DNA from: Pseudomonas chlororaphis
GTDB taxonomy: Bacteria; Pseudomonadota; Gammaproteobacteria; Pseudomonadales; Pseudomonadaceae
Direction of reading: 5' to 3'
NCBI RefSeq assembly: GCF_003731765.1
Contig: NZ_MOAL01000004.1
Span: 2,170,001-2,234,000, forward strand
Length of the DNA: 64,000 nucleotides
Below, piece by piece: positions 35,626 through 43,841 of the stretch. The notes under the pieces were generated by a model. The model saw only the letters and a list, made by a program, of their open reading frames with translations. It searched no databases and was not told the origin of the DNA. The position numbers were made by a program, and so were the translations under genes. The first letter of the stretch is position 1, and each line of letters starts with the position of its first letter.

Positions 35626-36519
35626 ATGTCCCGCGCCAACCTCAACGACCTGCAAGCCTTCGTGGTGATCGCCCGCGAAGGCAGTTTTACCCGCGCAGCC
35701 GCACAGCTGGGCGTCTCGCAGTCAGCGCTGAGTCACACCATGCGCGCCCTTGAAACTCGGCTGGGCGTGCGCCTGTTGACGCGAACCACACGCAGCGTTT
35801 CGCCGACCGAGGCCGGTCAGCGCTTGTATCGGTCGATGGCGCCGCGCTTCGATGAGATCGAACTGGAATTGGCCGCCGTCAGCGAATTTCGCGACACCCC
35901 TGCCGGCAATGTGCGCATCCAGGCGTCGGAACACGCGGCGAACAATATTCTGTGGCCGAAGCTGCTGAAGGTGCTGCCCGACTACCCGGACATCAAAGTC
36001 GAAATCACCGTTGACTACGCCCTCTCCGACATCGTTGCACAGCGTTATGACGCAGGTGTGCGCCTGGGTGATCAGGTGGCCAAGGACATGATCGCAGTGC
36101 CGATCGGGCCATCGTTACGCATCGCCGTTGTCGGCTCGCCGCAGTATTTCCGGCATCGGCCTTACCCGATGGAACCGGGAGATCTGGCGGCGCACAACTG
36201 CATCAACCTGCGCCTGCCGACTCACGGCAGCCTGATGCAATGGGATTTCGAAAAGGATGGCCACGAACTCAAGGCCCGCGTCGAAGGCCAATGGACATTC
36301 AACAGCAGCGTGCCAATTCTGCGTGCGGCCGTGGCGGGATGTGGCTTGGGCTTCCTGCCAGAGGACATGGTGGCGAAGGAGCTTGCTGACGGTAGCCTTG
36401 TGCGGGTCTTGGAAGATTGGTGCCAGCCCTTTGCCGGTTATCATCTCTACTACCCCAATCGCCGTGAACACTCATCAGCGTTTGGCGTTGTAGTCGAAGC
36501 GTTACTCTACAAGCGCTGA
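35626..36519 (+). CDS. LysR-type transcriptional regulator
   Basis: 297 residues: helix-turn-helix LNDLQAFVVIAREGSFTRAAAQLGVSQSAL and a C-terminal sensor domain. It lies after the exported-enzyme run in the same direction, so it may be its regulator, although LysR genes are often divergent. Effector unknown. Confidence 0.9.
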   Translation: MSRANLNDLQAFVVIAREGSFTRAAAQLGVSQSALSHTMRALETRLGVRLLTRTTRSVSPTEAGQRLYRSMAPRFDEIELELAAVSEFRDTPAGNVRIQASEHAANNILWPKLLKVLPDYPDIKVEITVDYALSDIVAQRYDAGVRLGDQVAKDMIAVPIGPSLRIAVVGSPQYFRHRPYPMEPGDLAAHNCINLRLPTHGSLMQWDFEKDGHELKARVEGQWTFNSSVPILRAAVAGCGLGFLPEDMVAKELADGSLVRVLEDWCQPFAGYHLYYPNRREHSSAFGVVVEALLYKR

Positions 36520-36944
36520 GTCATCGACCTTCAAGGCGCATGAGTTTCATCCGTCCCCACAAACCCGTGAATGAGCAAATGCTTTTGATCGATTGCAGTA
36601 GGACCCGATCGGCTGCAATGGGTCGATTTCTGCTGATTATGAATGGCAGCTATCGGCTGTGGATTCAACCGGTCGATGCAACAGATTGGCTAAATCGTTC
36701 AGCGGGTGTTTCGTAGTCTAGTGTTTTCCGAGGGCGGCTATTCGCCAACGACTTCTCGGAGCAAGCGGACTGAGAATGCACTGAATGTCGACGTGGGGAC
36801 CAGTGTCAGCAGGCCGCGCCTCGACCAATTAAGCAGCCTCTCTGAGAGCTCAGCGAGGGCTATGAGTTTTAGAGGGGCAGGAGCTGGGTGCAGGACTTTT
36901 CGATGATATTGCAGTCGAGCGCGGGCTGAACCGAAATGCCCGAT
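36520..36944. other. Gene-free region inside the island
   Basis: About 425 bases between the LysR gene and the convergent GST gene. It has degenerate repeats of GATCGATTGCAG/CGATCGGCTGC type (36585-36660) like filler found elsewhere in Pseudomonas genomes. No gene was recognised. Confidence 0.4.
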
Positions 36945-37619
36945 TCAGCGAACCAAGATGGCCTTGGTTTGCTGAAGATGCGTGCGGAACCGGGACGCAT
37001 AATCTTCGGCAACTGCAGCTTGAACACTCGCGCGGTTTGCTAGCGCATGGCGCCACTCTGCAATGCGACCAAGTCCATCGAACAATGGATGACTGGGTTC
37101 GAATCCTAGTATGTTGAAGTAGCGGAAAACTGGAGCAACGGCTATATCCACCATGCTGAGCTTCGCACCAGCGAAGTAATCGCCGTCCGATTTTTCAAGT
37201 TCGAATCGCTCTAGTTTGCCTCTCAACGCTGCTGATTTACTTAGCGCTGTCTGCTGATCCGCTGCATTCAAATATCCCCACGCATCCGCGAGCATGGCAG
37301 TGGCGAATTCGATCCAGGCACGGTGTTGAGCACGGGTGATTGCATCTTCCGGGTGCAAAGCGGGCTCCGGATACACCTCTTCGATGAATTCACAGATTGC
37401 CACGCTCTCGAAGAGCACGTTCGTACCCTCGCCGCCTTTTTGCACCTTTAGAAGTGGGACTTTGCCCGTTGGAGACATGGCCAGAAACCAGTCGGGCCTG
37501 ACCTTCAGATCCACATCAATGCGCTGAAATGGAACCTGCTTTTCGAGGAGTAAAATTGCCACTCGCTGAACAAACGGACAAAGCTCGTGGCTAACGAGCG
37601 TGTGCTGTGATTGCGACAT
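36945..37619 (-). CDS. Glutathione S-transferase family protein
   Basis: About 224 residues from MSQSQHTLVSHELCPFVQRV. The thioredoxin fold has a Cys at the CPFVQR active-site position (omega/beta-like rather than Tyr/Ser). The loop TGKVPLLKV precedes a cis-Pro, and the C-terminal helical domain has MVDIAVAPVF. Reactions could be reduction or thiol transfer. It shares its direction with the SDR at 37701, 82 bases upstream, and is likely co-transcribed with it. Confidence 0.88.
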   Translation of the reverse strand: MSQSQHTLVSHELCPFVQRVAILLLEKQVPFQRIDVDLKVRPDWFLAMSPTGKVPLLKVQKGGEGTNVLFESVAICEFIEEVYPEPALHPEDAITRAQHRAWIEFATAMLADAWGYLNAADQQTALSKSAALRGKLERFELEKSDGDYFAGAKLSMVDIAVAPVFRYFNILGFEPSHPLFDGLGRIAEWRHALANRASVQAAVAEDYASRFRTHLQQTKAILVR

Positions 37620-37700
37620 TTGAATACCCACTGTTATTTCGACAACTCCCACCTCCGGGCAGGAAGCGGGATGTACAGACTTGAAGGCGTGCTTATCTCG

Positions 37701-38447
37701 TTAAAGCGAGCGACCACCATCAACAATAATTTCCGTTCCCACCGTCCAACGAGACTCGTCTGACGCGAGGTACAGCACCGCCTTAGCTACTTCTTCAGGC
37801 GTACCAAAACGGCCAAATGGGATAGTCGCAGCAATATCTTTGTTGACCTGCTCGCGGTAGGCATCGGGGATACCCGCCTTGTCGTACAGCGGCGTGTCGA
37901 TCGGACCAGGGCTGACCGCATTTACCCGAACACCACGCGGTAGAAGCTCGCTAGAAAGCGTTTTCGACATGTTCAGAAAGGCAGCCTTTGTTGCGGCATA
38001 AATGGATGAGCGCGCGGCGCCCAGGTGCGCACTGACCGAGGTGTTAAGAACCACCGATGCTGGGTTGGAGAAGACCGGCAGCAGTGCTTGCAGGAGGAAG
38101 TAAGGGCCTTTGACATTAATGTCAAAGGAGCGGTCAAACATCTCTTCGTTCCAGTCTTCGATTGGCATCCAGACGGATACGCCAGCATTGAGGAAGGCAA
38201 CGTCGAGCTGCCCGTAATGAGACTGAACAGCGTGGGCCAGCTCCTTCTGGGCTGTGACACTGGCGGAGTCGGCTCGTAGCACCAGAACCTCGCTGCCTAA
38301 GACAGCTTTGGCGTTTGCAATTGACTCAGGATTAACACCAGTGACGATCACCCGAGCGCCTTCTGTGAGGAATTGTTTTGCGGTCTCCAGACCAATGCCA
38401 CTTGTGCCGCCAGTGATGAGCGTACGCTTGCCTTGTAAACGGGACAT
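37701..38447 (-). CDS. Short-chain dehydrogenase/reductase
   Basis: 248 residues: TGGTSGIG cofactor loop, NAGVS, active Ser in NTSVSAHLG and YAATK (YxxxK intact), C-terminal PGPIDTPL. Classical SDR; substrate unknown. Divergent from the LysR gene at 38584, its probable regulator. Confidence 0.93.
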   Translation of the reverse strand: MSRLQGKRTLITGGTSGIGLETAKQFLTEGARVIVTGVNPESIANAKAVLGSEVLVLRADSASVTAQKELAHAVQSHYGQLDVAFLNAGVSVWMPIEDWNEEMFDRSFDINVKGPYFLLQALLPVFSNPASVVLNTSVSAHLGAARSSIYAATKAAFLNMSKTLSSELLPRGVRVNAVSPGPIDTPLYDKAGIPDAYREQVNKDIAATIPFGRFGTPEEVAKAVLYLASDESRWTVGTEIIVDGGRSL

Positions 38448-38583
38448 GTAAATTTCCTCTCATTTGTGACGACCAGTCGAACGACTGACCTTCTGAGAGC
38501 AACTATGTATTCATGCTGGAGCGCTGATAAGATAGCCAAATAGAATAAATCTCATGCGAAATCCGCATGAAAGAGGACATGTG

Positions 38584-39480
38584 ATGGATCGGTTGTTACT
38601 GATGAGCTGTTTTGTACGCGCCGTCGAGACCGGCAGTTTTTCAGCTGCGGGGCGTGATCTTGGACTCGGACAACCGAACGTCAGCCGTTATGTCGCCGCA
38701 CTCGAAGATCATCTGCAAACCAGGCTGCTTCACCGATCGACAAGAAAGCTGACGCTCACACCGGAAGGTGAGCAGTACTACGCAGATGCGCGGCGTATTT
38801 TGGGCTCAGTAGAAGAGTCAGAGTCCTCTCTGAGAGGGAACGTGGCACCGTCCGGGTTACTGCGCGTCGCATGCCCGACTGCATTGGCGCACACCTTTAT
38901 CGTGCCCCATGTGGCTAGATTTCTGGAGCTCTATCCAGAAGTGTCGCTCGATCTCCAGATCAACGATCGCTACGTCAATCTGGTCGACGAGGGAGCCGAG
39001 CTCGCGATTCGCATTGGCCACCTTGAGGACAGCGCAATGCGTGCCCGGCCACTAGCGTGGTTCGAGCGTGTGTGTGTGGCCAGCCGCGAGTACTTGGCGA
39101 AACGTGGTTCTCCCTCTTCGCCTGATGACCTGAAGGAACACGACTGCCTTATTTACACTCTGCTATCTACCGGTACTAACTGGCGGTTTAAAGACATTGA
39201 TGTCCCGGTCTCCGGTCGCCTGCGGGTCAATTCACCCGAGGCGATACGTGAGTACGTCAATGCAGGATTAGGAATCGCGCAAGGCCCTCAATGGCTTTAT
39301 GAGGAAGGGCTAAGAAGTGGCAATCTTCAGCTGCTGCTTAGCGACTACGTAGCACCACAGGTGCCGATCCAGGTCGTTTACCTAGCGAATCGGCTGCAGC
39401 CCAAGCGAGCCATCGTTTTCATGGACTTCATGGCGGATGTGTTTGCAAAAAGCTCTGCATTCCATGAACGCCTAAAGTAG
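38584..39480 (+). CDS. LysR-type transcriptional regulator
   Basis: About 298 residues from MDRLLLMSCFVRAVETGSFS. Start chosen after AGAGGAC; an ATG 30 bases earlier lacks a site. Divergent from the SDR/GST pair with ~135 bases between, the usual LysR-target layout. Confidence 0.9.
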   Translation: MDRLLLMSCFVRAVETGSFSAAGRDLGLGQPNVSRYVAALEDHLQTRLLHRSTRKLTLTPEGEQYYADARRILGSVEESESSLRGNVAPSGLLRVACPTALAHTFIVPHVARFLELYPEVSLDLQINDRYVNLVDEGAELAIRIGHLEDSAMRARPLAWFERVCVASREYLAKRGSPSSPDDLKEHDCLIYTLLSTGTNWRFKDIDVPVSGRLRVNSPEAIREYVNAGLGIAQGPQWLYEEGLRSGNLQLLLSDYVAPQVPIQVVYLANRLQPKRAIVFMDFMADVFAKSSAFHERLK

Positions 39481-39533
39481 CCTCAACCCCATGACCAGCG
39501 TGCGAACGGATAACCAGAACTACGGAGGCGATT

Positions 39534-40094
39534 CAGTGCGGTGCAGAGGACGGCCTAGATATAGATGCCGTCCGCTGGTGATGGGCGCCCTTTTGAGCGA
39601 AAGGGAAACGACCCGCCCCAATCAATGCCCGGGTCGAGACCGTTACAACGGGAAAATTCTTCAAGCAGCTTTGGCCCAAAGGCCGGGCCATTGTGCCGAG
39701 CGAAGGCTGGTATGAGTGGGTGAAGGCCCCCGATGATCCCAAGAAGAAACAGCCCTACTTCATTCGGCTGAAAAGTCAGCGGCCTATCTTCTTCGGTGCT
39801 CTGGCCCAGGTTCATCCGGGTCTACAGCCCCACGACGGGGACGGGTTCGTGATCATCACCGCAGCGAGCAATTCAGGGATGGTCGATATTCACGACCGCA
39901 GGCCCCTGGTGCTTACCGCAGACATCGCCAATGAATGGCTTGATCCAGAGCTTTCAACAAAACGAGCAGAAGAGATAGCCAAGAACCTTTGCCAGCCAAC
40001 CGAAGTGTTTGAATGGTATCCGGTCGGGAAGGCTGTGGGCAGCGTCAAGAACCAGGGGTCTGAACTAATAGAGCCTGATCAATCTGACAAGTAA
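39534..40094 (+). pseudogene. SRAP (SOS response-associated peptidase, YedK-like) remnant
   Basis: The frame reads DIDAVRW-stop-WAPF-stop-AKGKRPAPINARVET and then KFFKQLWPKGRAIVPSEGWY and onward, matching SRAP proteins. Two TGA stops fall at 39579-39581 and 39594-39596 where family members have Gly and Trp. About 60 N-terminal residues, including the essential Cys2, are missing. The C-terminal half with the IHDRRPLV motif is open from 39693 and might look like a gene, but it lacks the catalytic Cys. Confidence 0.85.
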
Positions 40095-40171
40095 ATCCAG
40101 AACACGAGGGCCACCGCGCTGACCCACGCCAAAGTCAGCAAGAACGACAGGCCTGCAAGCCGTTTATCCAT
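40079..40171 (-). CDS. Possible 30-residue single-span membrane peptide
   Basis: Minus-strand ORF MDKRLAGLSFLLTLAWVSAV continuing to a short tail ending LSD. It would be one transmembrane helix. A GAGAAAG-like site precedes the ATG. It overlaps the end of the SRAP relic on the other strand. Too short for firm support. Confidence 0.45.
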   Translation of the reverse strand: MDKRLAGLSFLLTLAWVSAVALVFWIYLSD

Positions 40172-40372
40172 AAAAATTCTTTCTCGTTTTGAACCTGCAA
40201 TTATAAAAATAAATTCTTGCTAGTAGCAAAACAGTGGCTACGCTAATGAGCGCGTCACCCTCTCCGACTGGAAACCCTAACAACGTTGCGTGCAACCATA
40301 TACTGCCTGCAATGATTGGAAAGGACTAGGTAACCGAGTCGTATAACTCTCAGTCTAAAAAGGAATATAGAC

Positions 40373-40636
40373 ATGGGCATTAACGTTACAAATAAATCCT
40401 CAAATAAAATTGAAGTCGCCATTAACCAATGGGGCAACGACGGCGACACCAGTTTTTTTCCGATAGACAGAGAAAAAAAGGAAAGCTGGAACAGGGCTGA
40501 CAGCCGCGGCTTTGTGCTCTCTTTGAAAAGGGGAGGCACGCAGAAGCCATACTATGTCCAGGCTGACAGTTCAATTGTGGTTGGAAACACAGAAGTAAAA
40601 GATGGCGATCGTGTTCTTGAGCCAATCAGCAATTAG
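40373..40636 (+). CDS. Small hypothetical protein, probable beta-rich
   Basis: 87 residues starting MGINVTNKSSNKIEVAINQW, with VLSLKRGGTQKPYYVQADSS later. Pattern of alternating hydrophobic and polar residues suggests a small beta-sandwich, with no signal peptide. No family recognised. AGGAA before the ATG and its own downstream terminator support a real gene. Position beside phage lysis remnants hints at a moron-like cargo gene. Confidence 0.6.
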   Translation: MGINVTNKSSNKIEVAINQWGNDGDTSFFPIDREKKESWNRADSRGFVLSLKRGGTQKPYYVQADSSIVVGNTEVKDGDRVLEPISN

Positions 40637-40652
40637 TTCGAGAAGGTCATTC

Positions 40653-40673
40653 AAGGTGCCTCTCGGGCACCTT
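40653..40673 (+). terminator. Terminator after the small hypothetical gene
   Basis: Stem AAGGTGCC / GGCACCTT with a short TCTCG loop, followed by GTCTTTAT. Good stem, modest T tract. Confidence 0.65.
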
Positions 40674-40715
40674 GTCTTTATAGAAGTACCGAAGAACAAG
40701 TGTTAACAATCGACG

Positions 40716-41196
40716 CTATTGTTGATAGCTCTCATGCACATACTTCTGACATGCACGCAAAGCGATTAGTCCTTGGTCCCCGTCACCGGTGATAGCGACA
40801 ATTCGTTGAGCAACCGCTGGGGCAAGTTCGGCTCTCGCAACTCCATGAACCACGCTGCCGACGCCGGCGGCGGTTGACAGCCCACCGCCACCACTCGGGG
40901 CAGCGGCGAGTAGGACTGACAGCCGTACATCAGCAGTAGCCAGTTGGTCACGCAGGCGAGTCTGATAGGTTTGAGCATCGCGCCGCCCCTTGTAATGGGT
41001 TTGATCATTCGTCTGCAGGCGATCCTCCAGCGCCCGGCGCTCGACCTGCTGGCGTTCCTGCCAGTCGATCACCGCCGCCGCGGCCTGCTCGCGATCACGT
41101 CCATAGGACTCGGCCTGCTCGGCCAGTGGTTTGCCGTAGTGGATGGCTTGCCAGGACCAGGGCGGCAATCAGCCCGTGCACGCCCAACGCACTCAA
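40716..41196 (-). pseudogene. Phage Rz-like i-spanin, frameshifted N-terminus
   Basis: Minus strand. QAIHYGKPLAEQAESYGRDR and the following charged helix (QERQQVERRALEDRLQTNDQ) match Pseudomonas prophage Rz/spanin proteins, ending LRACQKYVHESYQQ. The N-terminal membrane anchor (ALGVHGLIAALVLAS) is in a different frame, so a shift exists near 41150. It follows the endolysin fragment as in phage lysis cassettes. Confidence 0.7.
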
Positions 41197-41303
41197 GGCA
41201 GCACCTTCAGCGCACGCTCATACAGCGCCTCGCGGTCGGCCATACCGTTGGTACCGCCGTTGATGCGCTTGGTGATGGTGAGAACGTCGCCCTTGACCAA
41301 AGG
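41193..41303 (-). pseudogene. C-terminal fragment of a phage endolysin (GH19-type)
   Basis: Minus strand encodes TITKRINGGTNGMADREALY and ends ALKVLP-stop, typical of the C-terminus of phage glycoside hydrolase family 19 lysozymes. Everything upstream is lost at a junction with the integrase sequence near 41303. Confidence 0.65.
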
Positions 41304-42031
41304 CACGCAGGATAACTATCGGAAAGGTCTGCGACAGATCCGCAAGGCATTCACTGGCGCTCCAATCGACGCTCTGACGCCCCAAGTAATCGCTCAGTAC
41401 CGCGATGCCAGAAAGGCCAAAGTACGCGCCAACCGGGAGATAACTCTGCTCCATGTTCACATTCGCACGTGAAAGAACCCCCTCGGGACTTCCACGCCGG
41501 CGAAATTGTGTGGAATGCCGTCTATACCCAAGCCCCGCAGGAACTCAAAGATGCAATGGATCTGGCATACCTGATCGCCCAGCGCCCGGCCGATGTACTG
41601 AAGGCGTCTGCAACTGACATCAACAAAGGATCCTTGATGGTCGGCCAGGGGAAAACCCAGAAACGCCTACGCATTCTTTTGCGTGATGGTGTAACAGCTT
41701 CCGACCTCAGTGCCTTCCTGGATGATCTGCTCGACCGCAAAGCCATAGCCGGGATCAAAAGCAGCAACCTGATTACCAATCAGGCTGGACTGCGCATGAG
41801 TTACGCCATGCTGCGCAATCGCTGGGACGAGGCACGTGACGCTGCGGCGACAAAGGCGGCTGCCGAGGGCGACCCCGAGTTGGCGGCAACAATCCGGAAG
41901 TTTCAGTTCCGCGACATCCGACCAAATTCGCGACATCGCCGATGCCTGCGCCCTGCTTGGGCACTCAACTCAGGAGATGACAAAAAAAGGTTTATCGCCG
42001 CGTGGGCGCCATCGTCAAACCAACAAAATAA
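41300..42031 (+). pseudogene. Tyrosine-recombinase integrase, decayed
   Basis: Plus strand begins inside the core-binding domain (KGTQDNYRKGLRQIRKAFTG), loses about 25 residues near 41460, continues with DLAYLIAQRPADVLKAS and FRDIRP (catalytic Arg region), shifts frame again near 41925 to DIADACALLGHSTQEMTKK, and after a run of seven A ends VYRRVGAIVKPTK. At least three lesions plus a missing N-terminus. Adjacent to tRNA-Cys, its target. Confidence 0.82.
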
Positions 42032-42087
42032 TCCGCACATGCGGAACACATTCCAAAAGATGCGGAACACTTTGCTTTTTTGAGGGC

Positions 42088-42178
42088 ATAAAAAACCCCG
42101 TAGATCGTTGATCTACGGGGTTTTTAAGGGTGGAGGCCGAGGTCGGAATCGAACCGGCGTAGGTGGATTTGCAATCCA
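42088..42178. repeat. Right attachment-site repeat of the island
   Basis: 91 bases matching 27873-27963 at 86 positions. Covers the tRNA-Cys terminator and the 3' two-thirds of the tRNA through the anticodon loop. Divergence starts just past the anticodon arm, which suggests that crossover occurs near there. Confidence 0.88.
42091..42125 (-). terminator. Bidirectional terminator of tRNA-Cys
   Basis: Perfect inverted repeat AAAAACCCCGTAGATC, GTT, then GATCTACGGGGTTTTT. T runs on both strands. It lies directly 3' of tRNA-Cys and is part of the island repeat. Confidence 0.9.
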
Positions 42179-42204
42179 CTGCATAACCATTTTGCTACTC
42201 GGCC
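42131..42204 (-). tRNA. tRNA-Cys (anticodon GCA)
   Basis: 74 bases. Acceptor stem GGCCGAG/CTCGGCC, D-arm with AAAATGGTTAT, anticodon loop TTGCAAA (GCA at 42170-42172), T loop GGTTCGATTCC, encoded TCCA end. Its 3' part is duplicated at the far island end, marking it as the integration target. Confidence 0.96.
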
Positions 42205-42652
42205 CCAAGTGTCAAATGCTGCTGTAACACAGCGCTTAACACAAACAAACTTTAACGCTACCAAGATCGCTTCGATCTCGTAACTCTTTGTTTTCTAAAG
42301 AGTTTTTGCGTTTTCCGTTTCAGGAATGGACGCAATTATGGACGCGTTTTACAGTCCTGGCAACTCCTATTCGAATTTTTTTCCAGTAACGCTGCGAGCC
42401 CCCAAGAATACGGGCGTTCGAGCGGGCCTTGGGGCCCTGTATCGGGGCCGGATGATTGCACAATCTCGGGCAGATAGCTCGCCTCGTTGACGCGCCTAGG
42501 CCATTGCCCTCCCCCCAGATGGTCGGCGGATTGTGCCGACTGCCTGGCACAGCCCTCCTTAATCGCTCCCCCGGCGCTTTCGGCAAGCGCTAGAATCCGG
42601 CCAGCCGCCGGATGGTTGCCGGCTTTTTCCCCGACTCGACGAGACGCGTTTG
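42205..42652. other. Gap between tRNA-Cys and the C-S lyase gene
   Basis: About 450 bases. Contains a terminator-like stem AACTCTTT/AAAGAGTT with TTTT (42282-42307) and two direct ATGGACGC octamers 11 bases apart (42326 and 42337), spaced about one helical turn. No gene was recognised. Confidence 0.45.
42282..42307 (+). terminator. Probable terminator
   Basis: Stem AACTCTTT (42282-42289) with AAAGAGTT (42297-42304) and following Ts. It may isolate the tRNA region from the downstream gene. Confidence 0.5.
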
Positions 42653-43801
42653 ATGAGCCTGAATTTCGACACCCTGTACCCGCGCCACGGCACTGGCAGC
42701 ACCAAATGGAGCCGTTACCCGGAGGATGTGCTGCCGATGTGGGTGGCCGATATGGACTTCGCCGTGGCCGAGGAGATTATCCAGGCCCTGCGCCAGCGCC
42801 TGGAGCATCCGTTGCTCGGCTACAGCGTGCCCCAGGACGAACTGCGGGAAGCCATCGTCGCCGACCTGTGGCACAAGTACGCGTGGCGCGTGCAGGCCGA
42901 TGAGTTGGTGTTTCTGCCGGGGGTGGAGCCGGGCTTCAACATGGCCCTGCACGGTTTTGTCCAGCCAGGGCAAACGGTGGTGGTGCAGACCCCGAACTAC
43001 CGGCCGCTGCGCATGGCCCCGGACAACTGGCAGTTGCCCAAGACCGAATTGGCTTTCGAGGTCGACGCCGAGGGCACCTACCACACCCCCATCGAGAAAC
43101 TGCGCCACGCCTTGCAAGGGGCCGGCGCCCTGCTCCTGAGCAACCCGCACAACCCCCTGGGCAAGGTCTTCCCCCGCGAGGAACTGCTGGCGGTGGCGCA
43201 AGCCTGCCTGGACCAGGGGGCGCTGATCATCTCTGACGAGATTCACGCCGAGCTGTGCTTCGACGGTCGCCGGCATATTCCCACCGCGTCCCTCAGCCCG
43301 GAGATTGCCCGCCGCACCATCACCCTGATGTCGGCGACCAAGGCCTACAACATTGCGGGGATGAAAACCTGCTTTGCGGTGATCCAGGACCCGGCCACCC
43401 GCCTGCGCTTCAATAACGCTCGGGCGGGGATGGTCGACAGCGTCAGCCCCCTGGGCCTGGAAGCGACCCTCGCCGCGATCACCCTGGGCGGCCCCTGGCA
43501 GGCGGCGCTGATGGAGTACCTGCAAGGCAACCGTGATTACCTGGTGCAGGCGGTGGCGACTCGGCTGCCGGGCATTCGTATGCACGCGCCCCAGGGCACC
43601 TACCTCGCCTGGCTGGATTGCAGTGCGTTGGGGCTGGCCGACCCCCACGACTTTTTCCTCAAGCAGGCCAAGGTAGGGCTTAGCGCGGGCCTTGAGTTTG
43701 GCGATGACTGCGGACAGTTCGTGCGTTTGAATTTCGGTTGCCCGCGGGCGCTGCTCGAAGAAGGCATCCAGCGCCTGCAGGACAGCCTGAGCAAACGCTG
43801 A
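42653..43801 (+). CDS. PatB/MalY-type PLP-dependent C-S lyase
   Basis: 382 residues. Begins MSLNFDTLYPRHGTGSTKWS with VLPMWVADMDFAVAEEI, the PatB/MalY signature. PLP-lysine in SATKAYNIAGMK; NPHNPLG and DEIHAEL around the cofactor. It cleaves cystathionine or cysteine-like C-S bonds (beta-lyase) rather than acting as an aminotransferase in most tested family members. The ATG at 42653 is used; the TTG just before it belongs to the same frame. Confidence 0.9.
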   Translation: MSLNFDTLYPRHGTGSTKWSRYPEDVLPMWVADMDFAVAEEIIQALRQRLEHPLLGYSVPQDELREAIVADLWHKYAWRVQADELVFLPGVEPGFNMALHGFVQPGQTVVVQTPNYRPLRMAPDNWQLPKTELAFEVDAEGTYHTPIEKLRHALQGAGALLLSNPHNPLGKVFPREELLAVAQACLDQGALIISDEIHAELCFDGRRHIPTASLSPEIARRTITLMSATKAYNIAGMKTCFAVIQDPATRLRFNNARAGMVDSVSPLGLEATLAAITLGGPWQAALMEYLQGNRDYLVQAVATRLPGIRMHAPQGTYLAWLDCSALGLADPHDFFLKQAKVGLSAGLEFGDDCGQFVRLNFGCPRALLEEGIQRLQDSLSKR

Positions 43802-43841
43802 ACGCAAGGCGCGCCGCCGTTCCAGGCTGCGCGCCCTGGCC

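Larger units (their letters stand above)
27873..42178. mobile_element. 14.2-kb genomic island inserted at tRNA-Cys
   Basis: Bounded by 91-base imperfect direct repeats that include the 3' half of tRNA-Cys and its terminator. A tyrosine-recombinase remnant lies next to the intact tRNA, as expected for tRNA-targeting elements. Content: an exported-enzyme cluster, GST/SDR/LysR genes, and broken phage lysis and SRAP genes. The integrase has several frameshifts, so the element is probably no longer self-mobile. Confidence 0.82.

Noticed and set aside
39579..39596. UGA recoding (selenocysteine or Trp) in the SRAP gene
   Set aside because: No SECIS-like element was seen, the N-terminal Cys2 region is missing, and Gly and Trp positions are hit; decay is simpler.
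27822..42075. GCGGAAC motifs as a CRISPR array
   Set aside because: Few copies, irregular spacing, no spacers or cas genes.
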